DNA of 64,000 bases, taken from Corylus avellana (lineage: Eukaryota > Streptophyta > Magnoliopsida > Fagales > Betulaceae). The stretch covers positions 23,428,046 to 23,492,045 of the forward strand of contig NC_081547.1 of the NCBI RefSeq assembly GCF_901000735.1. The letters run 5' to 3'. Position 1 is the first letter of the stretch, and every line of letters begins with the position of its first letter. The position numbers were made by a program, and so were the translations under genes. Shown here one piece after another: positions 10,146 to 21,328 of the stretch. The notes beneath the pieces were generated by a model. It saw only the letters and a program-made list of their open reading frames with translations, searched no databases and had not been told where the DNA came from.

Positions 10146-12788
10146 ATGGCAGGTAAAGAAGGAAAGATGGGAATCGAGAAATTCAATGGCAAAGATTTTG
10201 GGTATTGGAAGGTACAGATTGAAGATATTCTTTATGGGAAAGATCTTCATCAACCTCTTTTGGAAGAACAACCCGACGACATATATGATAGCGAGTGGGC
10301 TCTGCTTGATCGTAAAGCCCTAGCAGTTATCAGGTTATCTCTATCAAAATCAGTTGCACACAACTTTGTAAAGGAGAAGACCACAGCAGGTCTAATGAAG
10401 GCTTTGCCAAGCATGGATAAGAAGCCTTCGGCTAACAACAAGGTGCATCTGATGAAGAAATTGTTCAACTTAAAGATGGCAGAAGGAGCTTCGGTGGCAC
10501 ATCGTCTCAATGAGTTCAACACCATCACAAATCAATTATCCTCGATGGAAATTAATTTTGATGATAAGGTTCGTGCGTTGATCGTCTTGGCATCTTTGCC
10601 CAATAGTTGGGAAGCAGTGAGGATGGCTGTGAGTAACTCTGTAGGAAAGAGTAAACTGAGCTATGAAGACGTCAGTGATTTGATTCTCAATGAAGAGGTT
10701 CGCAGAAAAGATGCAGGTGAAGCCTCTTGTTCTGGTGCTGCTTTAAACCTCGAGACTCGGGGCAGAGGACAAGATAGAAACTCTGGTCAAGGCAGATCAA
10801 ATTCTAGAAAAGGGAGAAGCAAATCTAGATTCAGACAACAACCTGAGTGTTGGAACTGTAGCAAGATTGGTCACTACAAGAAGAATTGCAGGGAACTGCG
10901 GAAGGAGACTGAGAACGATTATGCAAACGTACTGACAGAAGAAGTATATGATGCCCTACTTCTATCTGTTGACAGTCCCCTTGATTCTTGGGTCTTAGAC
11001 TCAGGAGTATCTTTTCATACGACACCGATCTGTGAAATTCTCGAGAACTATGTTGGTGGAGATTTCGGGAAGGTGTATTTGGCTAACGGAATGGCGCTGG
11101 ATGTTGTGGGCCTAGGCGATGTTCGCATTAGAGTTCACAGTGACTCGATATGGAAGCTACAGAAGGTCAGGCATGTTCTTGAGCTGAAGAAGAATCTGAT
11201 TTCAGTGAGACAGCTTGATGAGGAAGGGCATTCAATTCATTTCTATGGTGGAAAGTGGAAGGTCAGCAAGGGAGCTAGGATTTTGGCTCGTGGTCATAAA
11301 ACAGATACTCTCTATATGATGACGAACAGCAAGGATACAGATGCTGTTGTAGATACGACTGCTGACTCAAAACTATGGCACCTAAGGCTTGGGCACATGA
11401 GCGGGAAAGAGATGAAGGTACTTATGTCAAAAGGGAAACTACCGGGGTTAAAGTCAGTTGATTCTGATTTGTGTAAAGGCTGCATCATAGGGAAGCAGAA
11501 GAAGGTGAGTTTCGTGGAAGTTGGCAAAGCACCTAAGCTTGGAAAGCTGGAGCTGGTACACACGGATTTGTGGGGTCCAGCACCAGTGGCATCTCTTGGA
11601 GGCTCGCGGTATTACATCACATTTATTGATGACTCAAGCAGGAAGGTATGAGTTTATTTCTTGAAAAGTAAATCTGATGTATTTGAGACTTTTAAGAAAT
11701 GGAAGGCCATGGTTGAGACTGAAACGGGCTTGAAGCTCAAGCGTTTGAGATCAGACAATGGAGGAGAATACGAAGATAGGGGGTTTAAACAGTTTTGTGC
11801 AGTGAATGAGATTAGAATGGAGAAAACTATCCCGGGAATGCCGCAGCGGAATGGCGTGGCTAAGTGCATGAACATAACTCTCAATGAGCGTGCTAGGAGT
11901 ATGAGGTTGCATGCTGGGTTACCAAAGACTTTCTGGGCTGATGCAGTGAGCACTGCTGCATACCTGATAAATAGGGGGTCTTCCGTTCCCCTGAGCCATA
12001 GACTACCGGAAGAAGTCTGGAGTGGAAAAGAGGTAAATCTTTCACATTTGAAAGTTTTTGGTTGTGCTTCGTATGTCCATGTTGAGTCTGATGCTATGAG
12101 AAAACTAGATGGTAAATCTAGTAAGTGTTTCTTCATCGGATATGGAGATGAGGCCTTCGGTTATCGATTTTGGGATGATCAAAATCGGAGGATTATTAGA
12201 AGTCGGAATGTGACTTTTAATGAGTGTGCTATGTACAAGGATGAGTCAAGTGCAGAACCTGAAGTTACAGAGCATGAACCGAAGAAGTCTAAGTTTGTTA
12301 ACTTAGATGAGCTTTCTGAAAATACAGTGCAGAAAGAGAAACAATTCGTGGAGGTGGAGCTTGATAAACAGTGTTCACTCACGGATGAATGTGATGACAG
12401 AAAATCTTCAAGAAACTTACAGCACCGGGAAGAGTCTTATTCTTTAGCAAGAGGCAAAGAGAAACAGGATCGAAAAGCAACAAAGAGGTATGGCTTTGAG
12501 GATATGGTTTCTTTTGCTCTGACAGCTAGTAGTGGAGATCCATCATCTGTTCAGGATGGTATGTCGAAAGAGGTGGAGTTACTACGGAATGGTAAAGCTT
12601 GTGAATCGGCAGAATTACTCAAGAGAAAGAAGGCTAAAGGGTGTAGATGGGTCTACAGGAAGAAAGAGTCATCGGATAAAGCTGTATGGTCGACAGGACA
12701 GATAGGGAGGCATGGTGCTATGTCTAAACCAAGTCCTATGCTCAAGTTCAAGAGGCACTTGGACTTGAGTGACACTTGTGGAGTGTGA
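10146..12788 (+). pseudogene. gag-pol polyprotein of Tnt1-like element, defective
   Basis: One frame from ATG 10146, broken by a TGA at 11649-11651 and continuing in the same frame to 12788. Order: gag (UBN2-like, IEKFNGKDFGYWK start), CCHC zinc knuckle CWNCSKIGHYKKNC (about 10847-10888), aspartic protease (LDSGVSFHT), gag-pre-integrase with HLRLGHM and CKGC, then integrase from HTDLWGP and RSDNGGEY. The third catalytic position, normally Glu in an NGVAER motif, reads NGVAKC, so the catalytic residue is lost. After the KAKGCRWVYRKKE segment that leads into reverse transcriptase, the frame jumps to the usual C-terminal tail (PMLKFKRHLDL). The RT and RNase H domains are therefore deleted; the junction is near 12680. 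The protein could not support transposition by itself. Confidence 0.9.
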
Positions 12789-12857
12789 TTTCCCTTAGGG
12801 GCTGAGGCGGAGACAATCGGACGAGACACGTTTTGGTAGACTTGATGGGATTCAAGT

Positions 12858-12869
12858 CAAGGTGGAGAT
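12858..12869 (+). other. polypurine tract of Tnt1-like element
   Basis: CAAGGTGGAGAT lies directly before the 3' LTR, the normal place for the plus-strand primer. Similar GGTGGAGAT tracts are common in Tnt1-type elements. Confidence 0.75.
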
Positions 12870-13614
12870 TGTTAAGTATGACTTGAATTAAAAGTCATGG
12901 TGGGACCCAATATTTTGTCTCCTTCTTCAAGTAGGAGAGGTTTTTTGGTTCAACCGGTTTACTCCTTTTGGGTTTATGAGACTTTTGTCCAAGTTTGATT
13001 TGGAGTCCTTCTCCTATGTGTAATTGGACTCCTTGTTTGATTTATAGTAGGAGTCCTAGACCAACATGTAAAAGGAGAGTTAAAGCTTCTATATAAGGAA
13101 CAAAGCACAAGGTGAATTTGTGTGTGCCAAAAACGTGAAGCACCAAAGGGAAGAGAAAAAAAGAGAGAATTTGAGAGAAGGAGGTACAAGGGCAGCAAGG
13201 GTGTTTTCTTCTTGGTGGTTTTTGGAGGAGCCAAAAACAAGTGATTAGAAGAAAAAGGGTGCTGCAGAGTGAGAGAAGAAAATAGAGATCAGCCGCCATC
13301 CGTTCCAACAAAAGAAGAGTTTGTACATCTGTCTTTTGTATTTTATTTTGGGAATAATCTCTCTTGTGTGATAGTGAGATTTGGGTGTATTGGGGCTTTG
13401 GGATCTGAGTGATTTTCTCTCTACTATTTTTGTACTCCATCTTTTGATAGTGGATTTTCTCCGGGTCGTCTCCGCCAGTGGATGTAAGCTTGTTAAGCCG
13501 AACCACTTAAATCTTTGTGTCGTGTGTGATTTGATTGCCTAATCTTTGTTATTCCGCATTCTTCTTATTTTTCGCATCTCACGGGTCTTGGGAAATAGGA
13601 TTAATTTCCTAACA
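12870..13614 (+). repeat. 3' LTR of Tnt1-like element
   Basis: Matches the 5' LTR over its whole length with scattered substitutions and a block of about 35 bp not present in the 5' copy. It ends TTTCCTAACA just before the run of N. Confidence 0.9.
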
Positions 13615-13714
13615 NNNNNNNNNNNNNNNNNNNNNNNNNNNNNNNNNNNNNNNNNNNNNNNNNNNNNNNNNNNNNNNNNNNNNNNNNNNNNNNNNNNNNN
13701 NNNNNNNNNNNNNN
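13615..13714. other. assembly gap (100 N)
   Basis: Exactly 100 N, probably a placeholder of unknown true size. It hides the right flank of the Tnt1-like element. Confidence 0.95.
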
Positions 13715-13933
13715 ATTTGGTCCATTTGCTTTTCGAAGAACTCGGATTGAGATTTACATTATTTATCAATTCAAATTGTTAGTGTTCTCGAGGGTAGTTC
13801 GGATAAAAATCACGCCTCATTAAGCAAAAATCATATTAATTACTCAAATTATTAATAATTCAAACAAATACAATTGCGATGGATTCTACATTCTTAATAT
13901 CAATCAAAATTTGGTTCATTTTCTATTTTCTTT

Positions 13934-14595
13934 TGAGATAAATGCAATATTGGTCATTGTAGTTTGCCTAATTTACAAATCATTCCTTGTGGTTTAAAAA
14001 ATAATTTGTCGGTCCCTATGGTAGGCCAAAATAACAGTTTACTCTCTAAATTTATTTTCCGTTAAATAACTTAACGGAAACCGTTACATTGCCACATCAC
14101 ACTCAATAAAAATAAGACACGTTTTATTTTTTATTTATACTTTAAAAAATGACAAAGAAGCTTTTTCACGTCATTTTGAGGCTCCAGCACACACTCTGCG
14201 TCAAATTAAATAAATATAATCCATTTATCCCTACCGTGCATCTTCATCCTTATATCCCACAATGCGTCGATAATCTTCCTTACTGATTCACTTTCTCGAG
14301 TTGAAATCGCCGCCAGAGAACCGCTGGAAACGTCACGACGGTAAGCCGCCTCACTTTCAAGCTTTTTTACTTTCGGTTTTAAGATTTTGGGCATCTTTGA
14401 TCTTTGGGTTACTTTGAGATTTGGGTATTTGCGCTTTTTGGCAGTTCTTTCTACGAAAACAATTTCTCCCTCTTTGTGTGTCTGGTTTTTTTGTTTTTGT
14501 TCTATGGCAAGTGCTTTCTTGTTTGTGTTAAATAGATGTTGGAAGATGGTCGCTTTAAAAAGCAAACCATAGGTTTATCTTTTAAAAAGTAATCT

Positions 14596-14626
<31 letters not shown>

Positions 14627-15258
14627 CTAGATATGTTTTTAACTCACAGATCGAAGATGCCAAAAATCTTAAAAGCGAAAGTACAAAAGCTCCAATGCAA
14701 GGTGGTTTACCGTCGTGACATTTCCGGTTATTCTCTGGCGGCGATTTCAATCGTATTACGAAACCTAACAGCTCACCGGGAGATAAAAACAAGAATCGAT
14801 GGAGAAGGTGAAGATGATGGCATGAAGACGAAGATGGATACGACGGCAAGAATCGTTAGAAAAGATGAAAACAACAGCGGCACAGAGATATAGAGGGATT
14901 ATGTTTATTTAATTTGACGTGGAATGTGTGTTGGAGCCTCAAAATAACGTGAAAAAAGCTTATTTGTCATTTTTTTTAAAAGCATAAATAAAAAAAAATA
15001 CGTGTCTTATTTGTATTGGGTGTGATGTGGCAATGTAACGGTTTTCGTTAAGTCATTTAACAAAAATTGAGTTCAGTAAGTAAAATGTTATTTTGGCCTA
15101 CCCTAGAGACCTATAAATTACTTTTTAAACCACAGAGAGTGATTTATAAATTAGACCAACCACATAGACTAATTTGAACTTATAAATTACTTTTTAAACC
15201 ACATAGAATGATTTATAAATTAGACCAACTACATGGACCAATTTTACATTTATTCCTT
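13934..15258. mobile_element. large foldback element with ~600-bp arms upstream of the splicing-factor gene
   Basis: The left arm (from GATAAATGCAATATTGG) and the right arm (ending near GGACCAATTTTACATTTATTC) are reverse complements over about 600 bp each. Paired blocks include TTGCCACATCACACTCAATA with its partner at 15018-15037, and CGTCACGACGGTAA with TTACCGTCGTGAC. The spacer holds a poly-T run (14600-14626). Both arms contain the same short open reading stretch (MPKILK...YRRD...SLAAIS), once on each strand. The right arm carries a tandem duplication of about 70 bp (15110-15179 and 15180-15249). Flanks are T/C-rich and no exact target duplication is visible. It resembles Mutator-like foldback MITEs. 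Bases 13715-13933 show nothing recognisable. Confidence 0.75.
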
Positions 15259-15344
15259 TCCTTTTTTCCTTGCCATTCCCTCCCCTCGCTCTCACTCTGT
15301 CACTCGCTACAACAACGGACTCTACAAACCCTCCTTAAACCCTG

Positions 15345-18300
15345 ATGTCCCTTACCCGCCTCTCCCGCCAAAAACCACCCCAATTCTCACTCCGGCTCAC
15401 GCTCCTCACGCGCCTCCTCTCCTCTTCCTCATCCTCCACCACCTCCTCCTCCTTTTCAAAACTGCACCAGAACTACTCCTTCAAACCCCCACCTTCCCTC
15501 TCCCCAACCCCCCAAAACCCCAACCCTAAGCCCAAGAAAAAGGAGAAAGCCCAGTACCGTCCACCTTCGTCGCTCGATCGGACCGGCCAAAAGACGATAC
15601 GCTCCCAGTTGCCATTCGATTTCCAGTACAGTTACACGGAGAGCAGCCCGACGGTGAGGCCCATTGGGCTCCGAGAGCCCAAGTACTCGCCTTTCGGACC
15701 AGGCCGCCTCGACCGCGAATGGACTGGGGTGTGCGCCCCGGCCGTGGACCCCAAGGCGAGGTCCGTGGAGGGAGCGGAGGACCCGAAGCTGGAGGAGAAG
15801 GGGAGGATGATGAGGGAGAAAGTTCAGGGGCACCCGCTCTCTGAGGCCGAGAGGAAGATTCTGGTGGACAAGTGTCTGAGGCACAAAACCAAGAGGCAAA
15901 TCAATCTGGGTATGGAGTTTTTGGATTGCATACTGTGTTTGCTGAATTGGGTATTTGCTTCTTCTTCTTTTTTTGGTTTATTTGTTTGGTGAATTCGGTG
16001 CTCAAGTTTTGTTCTGTTATAAGTTGTTTAAGGTTTTGGGAGCTGTGGATTGGTATTGATGATTTGGGTATTTTGGTTTTTGATTTGATTAATATGGATA
16101 TGGGCTTTCTGCATTCTGTAATTTGTATTTTGTATGTTGAATTGGCTATTTTTCATTGGTAGGATATTTGTTTATTTCGTTAACCTGGCTTGTAGTTTTT
16201 TGAGATGTTGAGCGTGCTTTACAATTTGAGTGTGCTTATTCCTAATTCACGTGTGTTCAATTAGAGTACCTAGAGACTCAAGTTAGATTTTGCATCAGCT
16301 CTCTGAAGACTGTCATTTCCATATGAGAATTAAAATATATAGTGCCTTTCAAAGAAAAGAAACCGATATAAATATGCAGAAGAAAAAGATGAAGGTTTAG
16401 GACAACTGCAGGAATAAGTACTCACATTTGAATGACAATGGAGGAGACCAGAAAACTATAATTCCTTATAAAATTACCTTTGAAAGTATTTTGATACTAT
16501 TTTAAAATGTGCTCTTTCTAAATTTTCTGACATTATACTTGAGCACTGTATTTCTCATTATTTATATAGAATTTTATTTGTGTTTATTTTGTGTCTTCTT
16601 GCATTTAGGGAAGCATCTCTGTCAAGAGTTTATGAGTACTTCTAAGAGCTTGATAAAAGATTATGAGAAGACAAGGAAAACATAATTTAATTGAGACTAA
16701 TTACCTTCAAATTTATCATGGACAAGGAGGCAATTGTGGTCAATTTTTCTGTGTCCATTCATTTTATGTTCTTTTTCATTGATAGGGAAATGCCTTATGG
16801 AAGCCGCTAGGTAAGGAATGGATCCTTGGGGGAATCTTTTAGAGCATTGAATTGTAGTACTTGCTTCTTTAGTGACTACCTACCATTGATGCAGCCAGCA
16901 AAAAGCTCTTAGAAAAACTAGATCAAAGATCAAATTAATTTGAAAATGTGGTCTGGCTTTGATATGGAACCTAATTGGCTTCCTTCATAGGCTGCTTAGT
17001 TACTACTGACTCGTGGTATTAAGTTTCTTTAGGGTAGGAAGTTGCTAGTTCATTTTGAAATTAAATTTTATCAGAGTAGGGGTGATGGTAATATCCAAAT
17101 TTGCTGGAATGGGCTGTACCAGCTGGCTATGAGTCTTAGTTTGTGTTTTGAGTCCTTTTCTGTTTTGTTTTAGTTGTTTCCTACTTACTTTAGTAGTTTT
17201 TCTTTAGTTTAGGAATCCTTATCTTCATAAGAAAAAGACTAGGAATAGCCTATACAGAGGCTTTTAGGTGTTCTATGAAAATATATAGAGATTGAGTTCA
17301 ATGAAATTTTACCAGCTTTTCTCAAAGCTTTGAAGGTGTGATTACCTTCTGCCTAGGCGTGCTTGCTTAAGAAACCTGGGTGCGTGATTGCAACCATCTT
17401 TGCCTTTTGTTTTTCCAATCAATTCACTGTTTTACTACTAAACAATTTCTGTCAAGGTTCATCAAGATTCAATATTTTTTTATAATCTAACCAGCCCCAA
17501 GCTCTTAAACATCGAAGATTCTGTATAATTGGTGCATCAGAGTACACTACAGCTTTTGTGCCGCATCAACCATTTAATATAAAAATTTCATTGATAGTCA
17601 GTCATGTTTGGATTTGAAATACTAGTATGATAGGTCAAAAATATAGGGTTATGTTACCAAAATAATTAGAACTATAATCGTATTCATGTAATTTTAGGTT
17701 GAAAGACTGCCTTGCAGATGCCTCATCTTCCAAGGTCAAGTCGGACTTCTTCCGTTTTTACACATCCTGCCATGTTTTTCTTGGAGTAACATGCATTAGA
17801 TGTCCAAAAGGAAATGCACTTGCAGGATAAATGGGACTACAAAGGCATCATATCTGAACTGATTTACCAAACCAAATAATCAGTTTCTTTTTTTTTTGGA
17901 TGAACAAGCATTTCATTAAACCAAAGCTCAAAATAGAGCAACTCCACATCACAGATACAACCCCTTACAAAGTCAGGGGACACAACCCCTTACAATGAAA
18001 GACAGAGAAAACAACCCCTCACAAAGCAAAAAACAGGGGAAACAACCTACAAATCAAAATTACAAAGAATAGTAGTAGGTAAATTTCACAAAGAGCACAA
18101 CAAAAGGTTTTCCTTAGTTCCTTTCCTGTATATTTCCTTTTCTTCATTCACTGCTTTGACTTAAGCTCTGTGCGTCTTTTTTGTAGGGAGAGATGGTTTA
18201 ACCCACAACATGCTGAATGATATCCATAATCACTGGAAGCATGCCGAAGCTGTGAGGATAAAATGTTTAGGTGTTCCCACTGTGGACATGAAAAATGTGT

Positions 18301-19739
18301 GCACTCAGCTTGAGGTATTGTGTTTCCTTCTAATCTGAAAACTCTTCTTTTTCTTTAGCATGACATTTTCCTCAGAAAGAACAATTGGTTGTTTCACAGC
18401 TACTAACATTGTATTTTAGCTTTTCATGAATCTATTGCAGCATGGCCCTGAGATTTTTTTTGTTTTCTTGGTAGAAATTATAAATACAAGTTCCACGTTT
18501 GATTCAGGATAAAACATTTGGAAAGATCATCCACAGACATGGTGGTCTACTTGTATTTTATAGAGGCAGGAACTATCATCCCAAGAAAAGGCCTGTGATT
18601 CCATTAATGCTGTGGAGACCCCACGAGCCTGTATATCCCAGACTAATCAAGACTACGATTGATGGGTTGAGCATTGTGGAAACAAAGGAAATGAGAAAGA
18701 GAGGACTAGCTGTTCCCGCTTTAACAAAACTCGGTATACACTGCTTATGCCTTTTGAGTTTAGTAGTTAACAGCAATTGATCTGTCTTTCTTGTTCACTA
18801 ACTCCCAAGCTGTAACTGCAGCCAAGAATGGGTATTATGGTAGTCTGGTACCCATGGTCAGAGATGCTTTCCTCTGTTGTGAGCTGGTTCGGATAGACTG
18901 CCAAGGTCTTGAGAGGAGTGATTACAAGAAAATAGGCTGCAAACTCAGGGTAAAGTACTTTAAGCTCAAGTTGTATTCTCGGCATGAGGGTTCCTATATT
19001 TACTAAAACGACATACTGATCTATTTGATATTTTTATTAAATATGTTACCTATTAAAATAAACTTTGTCATTTGTTTTTAGCAAGAGAAGAAAGAAACCT
19101 TTTTTTTTTTTTTTTTTTTTCTGAAGATTAGCTTGTAGTGTTTGTCAAATCTATATTCTCATCCGAACTACTAGTAGTGATCAATATCATTGTTTTATTT
19201 TATTATTTTTTGCCTAATTTTGATGAGAAGTATACTGAATGGTCTCGATATTCTGTGTACATAGAGCTTGCTCTTGGACACCCACCTTAGTTGGGCGTTA
19301 TTAAAGAGAACAACTTGGGGCACTTTCCTACTGTTTCTCTGTTGCTGCAATGACTTTCAAAATATCATGTTATGGGTGTATAGTAGCTTGAAAATCTCGG
19401 AAAGATGGGATTGTTTCCTTTCTCTTCATGTGCGTCTGTGTATCTTTTAACTCTGCTGTTGGCCTTTTAAGATTGTAGAGGCTCTTGAGTAATTTATTTT
19501 TTGATTGTTTTCCTATGTTGATGCAGGACCTGGTGCCTTGCATCCTGGTGACATTTGAGAAGATGCAGATTGTGGTTTGGAGGGGGAAGGACTACAAGCC
19601 TGTAGAAGATGGATACTTTCTTCCAGATCGTGAATCATTTGATGATCCAGATGGTAATTTGCTTTGTAATGCTGAGGGACATGACAGCTTGGATGGCTCC
19701 AACAGCCAACAGGGCTTCTACTCTGGGGATGATGACTAG
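15345..19739 (+). CDS. mCSF1: CRM-domain group II intron splicing factor, CAF/mCSF1 type, 5 exons
   Basis: Predicted organelle RNA-splicing cofactor with two CRM (YhbY-like) RNA-binding domains. It resembles CRS2-associated factors and best fits the mitochondrial member (Arabidopsis mCSF1, which helps splice group II introns). Exons 15345-15909, 18187-18314, 18508-18733, 18822-18949, 19527-19739 have consistent phases and sum to 1260 nt (419 aa plus stop), near the expected length. Residues 1-35 are rich in Arg, Ser and Leu without acids, as in a mitochondrial presequence. A family-typical linker follows ([29 protein letters not shown]). CRM 1 spans about 188-275 ([24 protein letters not shown]) and CRM 2 about 300-380 ([31 protein letters not shown]). 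The acidic tail ends SGDDD. The first intron is 2.3 kb and holds repeats. The mitochondrial rather than plastid assignment is inferred. Confidence 0.9.
17085..17545 (+). repeat. possible solo-LTR-like insertion in intron 1
   Basis: The wording (TTTAGTTGTTTCCTAC, TAGGAATCCTTATC, a weak TATA-like CCTATACAGAGGC, then a leader ending near AACCAGCCCCAAGC) resembles plant LTRs. No partner copy or target duplication was found in the window. The rest of intron 1 shows nothing specific. Confidence 0.25.
17888..18073 (-). mobile_element. LINE-like 3' end insertion in intron 1
   Basis: It starts with a T run (17888-17897) that reads as a poly-A tail on the minus strand. The minus-strand text before the tail is TTTGGTTTAATGAAATGC, a common plant LINE 3' end. 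Inside, short units around ACAACCCCTTACAAAG repeat three to four times. No coding part is left, consistent with a strongly 5'-truncated insertion. Confidence 0.45.
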
Positions 19740-20344
19740 TTCCTTTCCTTTCTCTCTGCAAATTATGCTTGTGTTCACCATTTTTGGAAGATTGAGTACA
19801 AGGAAAGTGATGAGCAATTGCAGGGATCACACCAAAAAGGGTGTCAGTCTATTCATGCCTACTACTTTTTGGTGCTCTTCCCCCACTCCCCTTATTTTAT
19901 ATTTTATTTTTAATTTTTCTGCCGTCACATTTTCAGGAAAAGAAGCAAAAGAACGATCAGGACACAGAATGTGTTAAACCATCAGATTAAGATATCTGAC
20001 ACTAAGGCTATTTATTGTATAGATCCTTTTAGATGGGATTCACACAATTTTAATACAGAATACCACGTGCTGCACATGCAGTACCACTGAAAGCGTGGAT
20101 TTAGTAATGTTTTTTATTCTTCCCTTCTCTCGGCCTTCTTCCTTCCAACCTTTTTTAAAAATCAACTATTGAATCTGTAGGACTTATATGATTGAAATTG
20201 TGAATGCTAATTTTTAAAAAAGTTAGATGGGAGAAGAATGGAGAAAGGACTGATAGCATTCTCGTTCAAATTTGACAATTCCAACTGCTGGTTTTGGCTG
20301 GGGCTGGGAGTGTGTTTTTTGCTGCAATCAACATAGGCCTGTTT

Positions 20345-20943
20345 GAGTAATTTTAAAAGTTTCTCTATTTTTGTGTTCCTCTAAAAATGAGATGGCTTTT
20401 AAAATTACTATTTGATTAAAATCTAATAATGATTAGTCATAAGTAGGGCTGGCAAATTAACCCTTGCACGAACCCGACACGTAATTTTAAAGTTAGGGTT
20501 TAAGTTAAATAGGTTCGAGTCATAAACGGTGACCCGTTTATGACACGTTTAATAAACGTGTCGGGTCGTGTCAACCCGTGTTCGACTCATTTATATATAT
20601 ATATAATTTTTATCTCAGATTTGCTCTAAGAAATGAATTGGTTTTTTTTAAACGTGTTCATGGGTCAAGTCGTGTCTGGTTCAAACCTATTAGCATCTAA
20701 ATAAAATGGGTTATACGTGTCGTATCGTATTATACGTTAAGAAAACGTGTTGTGTTTGGGTTTGGGTGTTCGACATGTTTATTTAAACGTGTCGTGTTTA
20801 GGTTAGCTTAAACGAGTTCGTGTCATAGATGGGTTGACATGAACCCAACAAGCCAACCCGTTTTGTCAGCCTTAAATCTCAATGATAATTTTAAGAGCCA
20901 TATCATTTTTAAAGGAACAAAAGAGAAACTTGTAGTATTACTC
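20345..20943. mobile_element. GAGTAAT-type MITE, split by a nested element
   Basis: Outer ends GAGTAATTTTAAAAGTTTCTC and (reverse complement) GAGTAATACTACAAGTTTCTC match each other and the other copies of this family at 33525-33717, 33750-33917 and 59009-59168. The middle is interrupted by the TAGGGCTGGC element at 20444-20874. Flanks are too diverged for a clear target duplication. Bases 19740-20344 are the 3' flank of the splicing-factor gene with no other feature. Confidence 0.6.
20444..20874. mobile_element. hAT-like MITE (TAGGGCTGGC ends), nested
   Basis: The left end is TAGGGCTGGCAAA and the right end reads TAAGGCTGACAAAA on the other strand. The body is full of CGTGTCGGGT and AACCCGTGT motifs, as in the related element at 38034-39105. 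It interrupts the MITE 20345-20943. No 8-bp duplication is visible here. Non-coding. Confidence 0.6.
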
Positions 20944-21294
20944 GTCATTTTCCTTTTGTTCCCTGCACTGAAAAAATGCAAAAGGAGAAATAAAAAAATA
21001 ATGTTACACTTGATACTTATTTGATCACATTTTACGTTGTTAATGCCACATAAGCTTAATGGAGGTAAAGGATTATGTATTTTTAAGTGGTCATCCAATT
21101 AAGGGATATTTGACTTGTTTATTGATGGATTTAACCTTGAAAGTTTTAAGTTATAATTGCAAACAAGCTGCTCTTCATCATAATGCAAACTTTCGTGAAC
21201 ATCATTTCACTAAGTAGGTTGCTATTAACCTCGTGTTTTGAAGTGTTTCTATTTCCTCCTCCATCATTTCTTCTATCAGAAGAAAGAAGAATAA

Positions 21295-21295
<1 letters not shown>

Positions 21296-21326
<31 letters not shown>
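21296..21326. repeat. (AAT)n microsatellite
   Basis: About ten AAT units. The surrounding 20944-22150 is intergenic, with GA-rich (21669-21682) and AT-rich stretches but no gene. Confidence 0.9.

Positions 21327-21328
<2 letters not shown>

Larger units (their letters stand above)
9400..13614 (+). mobile_element. Tnt1-like Copia LTR retrotransposon, RT deleted
   Basis: Two similar LTRs (9400-10111 and 12870-13614), both starting TGTTAAGTATGACTTG and ending TTTCCTAACA, enclose a primer binding site, one gag-pol frame and a purine tract. At 4.2 kb it is about 1 kb shorter than typical Tnt1-type elements, because the reverse transcriptase and most of RNase H are missing. The 3' LTR runs straight into an assembly gap, so the right target duplication cannot be seen; the left flank is ACCCAT. 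Confidence 0.92.

Noticed and set aside
13539..13782. Open frames running through the N block
   Set aside because: They exist only because N positions cannot contain stops.
14206..14893. Open frames on both strands with a shared MPKILK...SLAAIS peptide
   Set aside because: They are the two arms of the foldback read on opposite strands; no domain resemblance and no introns or starts shared with a known gene.
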